A stretch of 64,000 nt of DNA from positions 62,001 through 126,000 of the forward strand of contig WBTZ01000001.1 in the NCBI GenBank assembly GCA_009026175.1. Reading direction: 5' to 3'. The stretch is from Zoogloea sp. GTDB taxonomy: Bacteria > Pseudomonadota > Gammaproteobacteria > Burkholderiales > Rhodocyclaceae. A program made the translations under genes and the position numbers. The notes below the pieces were generated by a model, which was not told where the DNA came from, did no database searches, and was given only the letters and a program-made list of their open reading frames with translations. Of the stretch, positions 58,613 through 64,000 are shown piece by piece; position 1 is the first letter of the stretch, and each line of letters begins with the position of its first letter.

Positions 58613-58783
58613 TCAGCCGCAAAAGCTCAGGGTGCTCAGCCACGACAGCAGGTTGTCCGGGGCCAGCCAGGCCCGGAAGCCACCGTACAGGGCGGCCAGC
58701 AGCAGGGCCGCCCCGATCAGCCGGGCAAGGCCCGCGACGGGGCTGAAGCGCCTGATCGGGTTCCGGGTTGGCATGGGCTGCAT
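58613..58783 (-). CDS. Possible small membrane protein (56 aa)
   Basis: An ORF of 56 codons, too short for most tracks. Its product begins MQPMPTRNPIRRFSPVAG and has one hydrophobic helix (LIGAALLLAALYGGF). It ends LSWLSTLSFCG. It occupies most of an otherwise empty 437-bp gap between two genes of the plus strand. The second in-frame ATG is at 58774. The ribosome-binding site is weak, so this is tentative. I see nothing else in the gap. Confidence 0.4.
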   Translation of the reverse strand: MQPMPTRNPIRRFSPVAGLARLIGAALLLAALYGGFRAWLAPDNLLSWLSTLSFCG

Positions 58784-59020
58784 TCAAGCGCACCGGGCCT
58801 GCTGCGGCAAGCCGGAAAAGCGCATGGCAGGCATGCGCCAGGGGAATGCGGCGGGTTGTCCGCTTCCGGCCCTTCCAGGTACAGGTCTGGCATGAGTCTG
58901 GTGCATGTGAACCCTGAGGATTTCCCGTTTGATGGGGCTTGGCATTCCGAATTCAAATGGGGGCACCCGGCGCGGGCTGACCGTGACGGGCTTCTCCAAC
59001 ACGATTCTGAGGAGGTCCCC

Positions 59021-59956
59021 ATGTCCCTGGCCAACGATCCCGTTTCCATGTCCATCCGCCACCCTGCGGGCGCTCGTTCGTCCCACTCCCCTGACCTGCG
59101 GCCGCCCTTCTCGCCGGCCATGCCCCGGGTGCCCGGGGTGGATGCCGGGCTCGACTACCTGCAGCCCATGACCGGCCGGCCGGTCAATTACCTGTATGAG
59201 CCACCGCCGGGCACGCCCTGGGAGAACTGTGCGTATGCCTCGCGGGTGATGCACATCGCCGATGCCAGGGCCATTGCCGCCCGGCCGTCGGTGGACCGGG
59301 AGGGCTACGAGCTGTGGGAGGCGCCCTCGGCATTGCCCGACTTCCACGATCATGAGGCGATCCGTCGGGACTACTACCCGGAGATGGCCGAGCTGGCCTG
59401 CTGGGTGAGCGGCGCCCGGGAAGCCTTCGTGTTCGATCACCTGGTGCGGCGCCGTGAGGCGGGGCGGCCGCCCCTGGGTTTTGGCCGGATGGGCGATGGC
59501 AGCCGCCCGGCCGCGGTGAGCCGGGTCCATAACGACTACAGCGAGGCGTCCGGCCGCGCCCGCCTGGACAAGGTCGTCACCGACGCGGCCCGGCGGGCCG
59601 GGGTGGAGCGCTTTGCCATCGTCAATATCTGGCGCTCCATCGCCGGGCCGGTGATGGATACGCCCCTCGCCGTCTGCGATGCCCGTTCGGTGCTGGCCGA
59701 TGATCTGGTGCCGGCGGAGATCCGCTACCCGGACCGGGTCGGCGAGATCTACCTGCTCCACCATGCGGCCCGCCACCGCTGGGCCTTCTACCCGGAGATG
59801 GACCGCCACGAAGCCCTGGTCTTCAAGCAGTACGACTCGAGGGTGAATGGCGTGGCTCGCTTCACCCCCCATGCGGCCTTCGACCTGCCGGATGTGCCGG
59901 CCGATGCGCCCCTGCGCCAGAGCATCGAAGTACGCTGCCTGGTGCTCTTCGATTGA
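59021..59956 (+). CDS. CmcJ/NvfI family oxygenase-like protein
   Basis: A 311-residue protein related to the CmcJ (cephamycin 7-alpha-methoxylase component)/NvfI-type family. Family motifs are SRVHNDYSEASGRARL, with a His/Asp pair that may bind iron, IVNIWRSIAGPVMDTPLAVCD, quoted to its core, and HRWAFYPEMDRHEALVFKQYDS in part. Related fungal and bacterial proteins catalyse hydroxylation or similar steps. The substrate here is unknown. ATG 59021 has GGAGG 6 bp before it; the open frame extends upstream with no similarity. Confidence 0.85.
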   Translation: MSLANDPVSMSIRHPAGARSSHSPDLRPPFSPAMPRVPGVDAGLDYLQPMTGRPVNYLYEPPPGTPWENCAYASRVMHIADARAIAARPSVDREGYELWEAPSALPDFHDHEAIRRDYYPEMAELACWVSGAREAFVFDHLVRRREAGRPPLGFGRMGDGSRPAAVSRVHNDYSEASGRARLDKVVTDAARRAGVERFAIVNIWRSIAGPVMDTPLAVCDARSVLADDLVPAEIRYPDRVGEIYLLHHAARHRWAFYPEMDRHEALVFKQYDSRVNGVARFTPHAAFDLPDVPADAPLRQSIEVRCLVLFD

Positions 59957-59991
59957 GCCGCCTCCATTCCCCCCCGATCCACGGAGAGTCC

Positions 59992-60645
59992 ATGAATACC
60001 CAAACCCCTGAGCCGGCCCTCGAGTTCTGGTTCGAGTTCGGCAGCAACTACAGCTATCTCAGCGTGATGCGCATCGAGGCGGCGGCCGCCCGCCAGGGCG
60101 TGCGCGTCCTGTGGAAGCCCTTCCTGCTCGGCCCGATCTTCCGGGCCCTGGGCATGGACAACTCGCCCTTCGTGCTGCAGAAGGAGAAAGGGGCCTACAT
60201 GTGGCAGGACATGCTCCGCCAGTGTCGCAAGTACGGCCTGCCCTGGCAGCGCCCCAGTGTCTTTCCGCGCCTCGGGGTGCTGCCCCTGCGGGTGGCCCTG
60301 GCCGGCGACAGCGAGCCCTGGGTGGGGGCCTTCTGCCAGGCGGTGATGCAGCTCAACTTCGTGCATGACCAGGACATCAACAGCGAGGCGGCCCTGGCGC
60401 CGCTGCTGGAGGACCTCGGCCTGCTGGCCGTGGAGATCCTGGCCGCCGCCGGCAGCGATGCCGTCAAGGCCCGCCTGCGCGCCCACACCGACGAAGCCCG
60501 CGCCCGGGGCGTCTTTGGCGCACCGACCTTCTTTGTGGGGGAGGAGATGTTCTGGGGCAACGACCGGCTGGATGACGCCCTGGCTTGCGCCGGCTCAGCG
60601 CTGCAGGGGGCTGCAGGGGCGGCTTTAGCTGCCCACGGACTTTGA
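59992..60645 (+). CDS. DsbA-fold 2-hydroxychromene-2-carboxylate isomerase-like protein
   Basis: A 217-residue thioredoxin-fold protein of the HCCA isomerase/GST-kappa group. FWFEFGSNYSYLSVMRIEAAA is the N-terminal strand with the Ser used for glutathione, split around FGSNYSYLS. The C-terminal ARGVFGAPTFFVGEEMFWGNDRL is the typical cis-Pro loop and motif. HCCA isomerase acts in naphthalene degradation. No other degradation gene is seen here. The last 14 codons and the stop lie in a REP-like repeat, so the C-terminus is probably altered. Confidence 0.88.
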   Translation: MNTQTPEPALEFWFEFGSNYSYLSVMRIEAAAARQGVRVLWKPFLLGPIFRALGMDNSPFVLQKEKGAYMWQDMLRQCRKYGLPWQRPSVFPRLGVLPLRVALAGDSEPWVGAFCQAVMQLNFVHDQDINSEAALAPLLEDLGLLAVEILAAAGSDAVKARLRAHTDEARARGVFGAPTFFVGEEMFWGNDRLDDALACAGSALQGAAGAALAAHGL

Positions 60646-60679
60646 TCAAGCACCTGTGGGCGGCTGAAGCCGCCCCTAG
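60612..60679. repeat. REP-like palindromic repeat
   Basis: Inverted arms at 60614-60637 and 60656-60679 flank GGACTTTGATCAAGCACCT. The right arm has the core GGCGGCTGAAGCCGCCCC, the same as the copies at 55266 and 7979. The arms differ at a few positions. Its left arm runs into the upstream gene and supplies its stop codon. It lies between convergent genes. Confidence 0.8.
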
Positions 60680-60686
60680 ATTGCCC

Positions 60687-61619
60687 TTACCCGGCCTTGA
60701 TCTGCCGCCCGCACTCGCTGAGCAGGCGGCGGATCCAGCGGTGGGCGGGGGTGAGGTGGTTGCGCTCGTGCCACAGCAGGTAGAAGCGCATGTCCGGAAA
60801 GGGGATGGGCGAGGGCAGGATGGCCAGGGGGAGCAGGTCGGCGTAGAAGCGGGCGAAATGGCGGGTGGTGGTGAACACCAGGTCGCTGTTCAACAGCAGG
60901 TAGGGAGCGGTGGTGAAGGACTGCACCACCACCCGCTCGTCCCGGTTGATGCGGTGGGTGGCCAGCATGGTGTCCACCACGCCGCGCTGGCTGATCGAGT
61001 AGGGCATCGGCACGATGTGGGCGGCGCGCTGGTAGTCCTCTGCCGTCAGGCCCTTGCGGGCCAGCGGGTGGTTGGCTGCCACCAGGCACACCACCTCGTC
61101 CTCCAGCAGCATCGACAGGTGCATGCGGTGGGGCGGCTCAGGCCAGTTGCCGATCACCACGTCCAGGTCGCCCTCGGCCAGGGAGCGCTCGAAGTCGAAG
61201 CTCGGCCCCAGCGATTGCAGGCTCAGGCGCACCTGGGGCGCTTCCTTGCGGATCCGCTCCACCACGCCGGTCATGAAGATCGGCGCCAGGTAGTCCGGGG
61301 CGCCGATGCGGAACTCGTAGCGGCTGGTCTGCGGGTCGAAGGATTCCGGCGAGAAGGTCATCCGGTCGATCTCGGCCAGCGCGCCCTTGGCGTGGGAGAG
61401 CAGGGTAAGGGCCCTCTCGGTGGGCACCATGCCGCTCTTCTCCCGCACCAGCAGCGGATCGCCGAGGATCTGGCGGAGGCGCTTGAGGGCCAGGCTGACC
61501 GCCGGCTGAGACTGATTCAGCTTGAGCGCGGTGCGCGACACGCTGCGTTCGGTGACCAGCAGGCACAGCATGCGCAGCAGGTAGGTGTCGAGTTGGTCTT
61601 CGCTTCGTCGGCTGCTCAT
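60687..61619 (-). CDS. LysR family regulator, probably of urate degradation
   Basis: A 310-residue LysR regulator. The helix-turn-helix is at about residues 15-75 (SVSRTALKLNQSQPAVSLAL), followed by the effector domain with RIGAPDYLAPIF. It is divergent from uraH-puuD-uraD across a 141-bp gap that holds a dyad-symmetric AT-rich site, so it is the likely regulator of urate degradation. ATG 61619 is used; the open frame begins 11 codons upstream without similarity. Confidence 0.93.
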   Translation of the reverse strand: MSSRRSEDQLDTYLLRMLCLLVTERSVSRTALKLNQSQPAVSLALKRLRQILGDPLLVREKSGMVPTERALTLLSHAKGALAEIDRMTFSPESFDPQTSRYEFRIGAPDYLAPIFMTGVVERIRKEAPQVRLSLQSLGPSFDFERSLAEGDLDVVIGNWPEPPHRMHLSMLLEDEVVCLVAANHPLARKGLTAEDYQRAAHIVPMPYSISQRGVVDTMLATHRINRDERVVVQSFTTAPYLLLNSDLVFTTTRHFARFYADLLPLAILPSPIPFPDMRFYLLWHERNHLTPAHRWIRRLLSECGRQIKAG

Positions 61620-61668
61620 CGGGGTCTCGCGGGGCGGTGGCAGGCAGGCCACAAAAATATCGGAAACT

Positions 61669-61691
61669 ATATACGGCTTATAAGCTTATAT
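61669..61691. promoter_or_regulatory. Dyad-symmetric LysR-type site between regulator and ura operon
   Basis: ATATA and TATAT (61669-61673, 61687-61691) flank a central palindrome, GCTTATAAGC (61676-61685). It lies between the divergent LysR gene and uraH, the position of LysR T-N11-A sites. It is markedly AT-rich against a GC-rich background. By-eye call. Confidence 0.45.
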
Positions 61692-61760
61692 CCGTTTTCT
61701 TAAGCGCGCCTCGCCCTACACTCGTCTCCATCCACTACAAGCACAACAAGGAGACAGACC

Positions 61761-62111
61761 ATGGGACGACTGACCACCCACGTGCTCGACACGGCCAACG
61801 GCCGGCCGGGCAATGGCATCGCGGTGACCCTCTACCGCGTAGACGGCGGGCGCCGCGAGCTGCTGCGCACCGTCACCAACCACGACGGCCGCTGCGACCA
61901 GCCCCTGCTGCAGGGCGAGGCCCTCGTGGCCGGCAGCTACGAGCTCGTCTTTGCCGCCGGCGACTACTTCCGAAGCCTCGGTGCGGCCCTCCCCGAGCCC
62001 CTGTTCGTGGATGAGGTGGTGCTGCGCTTCGGCATCGCCGATGCGTCGCAGCACTACCACGTACCCCTGCTGGTCTCCCCGTGGAGCTATTCCACCTACC
62101 GGGGCAGCTGA
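61761..62111 (+). CDS. uraH: 5-hydroxyisourate hydrolase (transthyretin-like)
   Basis: A 116-residue enzyme that hydrolyses 5-hydroxyisourate to OHCU, the second step of urate breakdown. LTTHVLDTANGRPGNGIAV is the N-terminal family signature with the catalytic His. The C-terminus SPWSYSTYRGS is the hallmark tetrapeptide YRGS. Length is normal. puuD follows at 34 bp, with uraD after that, making an operon for urate to allantoin. Confidence 0.97.
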   Translation: MGRLTTHVLDTANGRPGNGIAVTLYRVDGGRRELLRTVTNHDGRCDQPLLQGEALVAGSYELVFAAGDYFRSLGAALPEPLFVDEVVLRFGIADASQHYHVPLLVSPWSYSTYRGS

Positions 62112-62145
62112 GCCCCGCCGCCTTTCCGCAAGAGACTGACGAGAC

Positions 62146-63339
62146 ATGGAAACCTATCTCCTCGACTGGGCCAACCTGCTGCTGCGCTGGCTCCACCTGA
62201 TCACCGGCATCGCCTGGATCGGTGCCTCCTTCTACTTCGTGATGCTCGACAACTCCCTGAGGCCGCCGAAGAAGGCCGCCGATGGCGAGCGCGGCGTCTT
62301 CGGCGAGCTGTGGGCCGTGCATGGCGGCGGCTTCTACTGCAGCCAGAAATTCCTCACCGGACCACAGGGCGAACCCCTCAGCGACGACCTCCACTGGTCC
62401 AAGTGGGAGGCCTACACCACCTGGCTGTCGGGCATGAGCCTGCTGGTGGTGGTGTACTGGATCGGCGCCTCCAGCTACCTCATCGACAAGCAGGTGCTGG
62501 ACATCGGCCAGACTGCGGCGATCGGCCTGTCGGTGGGCTTCCTGGCGGTCGGCTGGGTGGTGTATGACTTCCTGTGCCGCAACCTGATGGGCCGCGACGG
62601 GCTGCTCGCCGTGCTGGTCTTCATTTTCGTGGTGGCCTGCGACTGGCTGCTGCACCAGGTGTTCTCGGCCCGCGGCGCCTACATCCACGTGGGGGCCATG
62701 CTCGGCACCATGATGGTGGCCAATGTCTTCATCCACATCATTCCCGGCCAGAAGCGCATGGTCGAGCAGATCCGTGCCGGCCTGCCGGTGGATAGCCGGC
62801 CGGGCCAGGTGGGCAAGCAGCGCTCGGTGCACAACACCTACTTCACGCTGCCGGTGCTGTTCATCATGATCAGCAACCATTACCCGATGACCTATTCCCA
62901 CCCCCACGGCTGGTTGATCCTGGTGGTGATGATGCTGGCCGGCGTGCTGATCCGTCAGTTCTTCGTGCTGCGCCACCGGGGTCAGGTGAAGTGGTGGCTG
63001 CCCGCTGGCGGGGTGGCCCTGCTGGCCACGCTGATCGTGCTGATGGCGCCCAAGGCGGTGGATGCGGGCGGCGACAAGGTCAGTTTTGCGGCCTTCAGGC
63101 AGGTCGTGGACCACCGCTGCACCACCTGCCACGCCGACAAGCCGACCCGCGAGGGCTTTGCCCAGCCGCCCAAGGGCGTGGTGCTGCAGACGCCGGAACA
63201 GATCGGCCAGCACGCCGCCAAGATCGCCGAGACCGTCTCCAGTGGCTACATGCCCCTGGGCAACCTGACCGGCATCACCGACACGGAACGACAGCTCATT
63301 GCCCGCTGGTACGCCCAGGGCGCCCGGCTCGCCGACTGA
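62146..63339 (+). CDS. puuD: Urate hydroxylase PuuD (membrane protein with cytochrome c domain)
   Basis: A 397-residue membrane-bound urate hydroxylase that replaces soluble uricase, giving 5-hydroxyisourate. The N-terminal part has about eight membrane helices, with LHLITGIAWIGASFYFVMLDN, quoted to its core, and HGGGFYCSQKF. The C-terminal domain holds the haem-binding CTTCH, followed by a Met-containing stretch (SSGYMPLGN), so electrons can pass to the respiratory chain. It sits between uraH and uraD. Confidence 0.96.
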   Translation: METYLLDWANLLLRWLHLITGIAWIGASFYFVMLDNSLRPPKKAADGERGVFGELWAVHGGGFYCSQKFLTGPQGEPLSDDLHWSKWEAYTTWLSGMSLLVVVYWIGASSYLIDKQVLDIGQTAAIGLSVGFLAVGWVVYDFLCRNLMGRDGLLAVLVFIFVVACDWLLHQVFSARGAYIHVGAMLGTMMVANVFIHIIPGQKRMVEQIRAGLPVDSRPGQVGKQRSVHNTYFTLPVLFIMISNHYPMTYSHPHGWLILVVMMLAGVLIRQFFVLRHRGQVKWWLPAGGVALLATLIVLMAPKAVDAGGDKVSFAAFRQVVDHRCTTCHADKPTREGFAQPPKGVVLQTPEQIGQHAAKIAETVSSGYMPLGNLTGITDTERQLIARWYAQGARLAD

Positions 63340-63360
63340 CTCCGGCCACGAGGACATCCC

Positions 63361-63876
63361 ATGACCACGCTTACGCTCGACACCCTCTCCGCCGCTGACC
63401 GTGACGGCTTCGTTGCCCGCCTGGCGGACATCTTCGAACATTCGCCCTGGATCCCCGAGCGGGCCTGGGCGGCCCGCCCCTTCGCCAGCATCGATGCGCT
63501 CCACGCCGCCATGCTGGCGGTGCTGGACGCCGCCAGCGACGAGGAAAAGCTCGGCCTGATCCGCGCCCACCCGGAGCTGGCCGGCAAGGAGGCGGCCGCC
63601 GGCACCCTCACCACCGCGTCCACCGGCGAGCAGCGCGGCGCCGGCCTCGACCAGTGCAGCGCCGAGGAGCTGGCCCGCCTGCGCCGTCTCAATGCGCAGT
63701 ACCGGGAGCGCTTCGGCTTTCCTTTCGTGATCGCGGTGAAGGGGCTCTCCCGCTACCAGATCATGGACGCCGTGGAGGCCCGCCTGGCCCACGACCGGGC
63801 CGGCGAGTTCCGCACCTGCCTGAGCGAGATCGGCAAGATCGCCCGCTTCCGCCTCGACGCCCTGCTGGCGGCCTGA
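63361..63876 (+). CDS. uraD: OHCU decarboxylase
   Basis: A 171-residue 2-oxo-4-hydroxy-4-carboxy-5-ureidoimidazoline decarboxylase, which makes (S)-allantoin and completes the three-step route with puuD and uraH. HPELAGKEAA contains the catalytic His/Glu motif, and FPFVIAVKGLSRYQIMDAVEARL, quoted to core, is also conserved. It starts 21 bp after puuD, and a terminator follows, so it ends the operon. Confidence 0.96.
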   Translation: MTTLTLDTLSAADRDGFVARLADIFEHSPWIPERAWAARPFASIDALHAAMLAVLDAASDEEKLGLIRAHPELAGKEAAAGTLTTASTGEQRGAGLDQCSAEELARLRRLNAQYRERFGFPFVIAVKGLSRYQIMDAVEARLAHDRAGEFRTCLSEIGKIARFRLDALLAA

Positions 63877-63906
63877 GCCTTCCACGCCGCACACGCCCTC
63901 CTGCCG

Positions 63907-63949
63907 CCCGCCGCCGGTTCTCCCTCCTGCCGGCTGGCGGGTTTTTTTT
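63907..63949 (+). terminator. Intrinsic terminator after uraD
   Basis: CCCGCCGCCGG (63907-63917) pairs with CCGGC-T-GGCGGG (63930-63941, one bulged base), then T8. It ends the ura operon. The last 45 bp of the window hold no recognisable gene start. Confidence 0.85.
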
Positions 63950-64000
63950 GCGCTTGCTCCCTGTGCCATGCGACTGGCCATAGCAGAGGGGCATAGAATC

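Overview
The window is a high-GC chromosomal segment from a betaproteobacterium. The order aroB-dgt-gltB-gltD, the flavour of the housekeeping proteins and the dispersed REP-like palindromes suggest Rhodocyclales (an Azospira- or Thauera-like organism); this placement is inference from gene order and protein style, not a database result. Coding density is high. I see no tRNA, rRNA, transposase, integrase or CRISPR array.

1-19.2 kb is mostly core metabolism. It holds the 3' end of aroB, a dGTPase-like HD hydrolase, and the two glutamate synthase subunits behind a sigma70-like promoter and a terminator-like leader hairpin. On the minus strand lies an acetate/acyl-phosphate pair (MaoC-phosphate acyltransferase fusion plus ackA). 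The UDP-GlcNAc pair glmU-glmS follows, then small stress or unknown genes, a GST and the catalase-peroxidase katG.

19.2-32.8 kb is a complete Tad (Flp) pilus locus on the plus strand. After a 0.7-kb AT-rich non-coding region come two Flp pilins, prepilin peptidase, an AAA+ ATPase, CpaB/RcpC, secretin, a small lipoprotein, TadG- and TadE-like minor proteins, CpaE/TadZ, TadA, TadB, TadC and a TPR lipoprotein TadD. Most genes overlap or are spaced by a few bases, so this looks like one long operon.

32.8-38.3 kb is a compact minus-strand cluster: sterol-desaturase-family hydroxylase, GNAT-like acyltransferase, SMR transporter, an alpha/beta hydrolase with a Cys in the nucleophile elbow, a stand-alone acyl carrier protein, a ketosynthase and a MipA/OmpV outer-membrane protein. 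It looks like an undescribed pathway for making and exporting a modified lipid or acyl compound. Next to it, 38.5-39.9 kb, is an overlapping pair of a PD-(D/E)XK nuclease-like protein and an unknown partner.

40.1-44 kb carries quinoprotein-dehydrogenase accessory genes (SoxYZ-like carrier, zinc metallohydrolase), a TetR regulator and a convergent periplasmic DsrE-like gene. Two near-identical palindromes lie exactly in the 17-bp spacers of the promoters at both ends of this block. 44-47.3 kb holds a cyanophycinase-like S51 peptidase, a metallophosphatase and a FUSC membrane protein.

47.5-54.4 kb is a GntR-controlled cluster: an AprA/FrdA-like flavoprotein, an AprB-like two-cluster ferredoxin, an ABC importer whose binding protein appears to carry a C-terminal NosL-like domain, and a HEAT-repeat protein. 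It looks like uptake plus redox conversion of an unidentified substrate. The remainder holds a lipoprotein, REP-like repeats, a PEP-mutase-family enzyme with an MFS transporter and divergent LysR regulator, a CmcJ-like oxygenase with a DsbA-fold isomerase, and a urate degradation operon (uraH-puuD-uraD) divergent from its LysR regulator.
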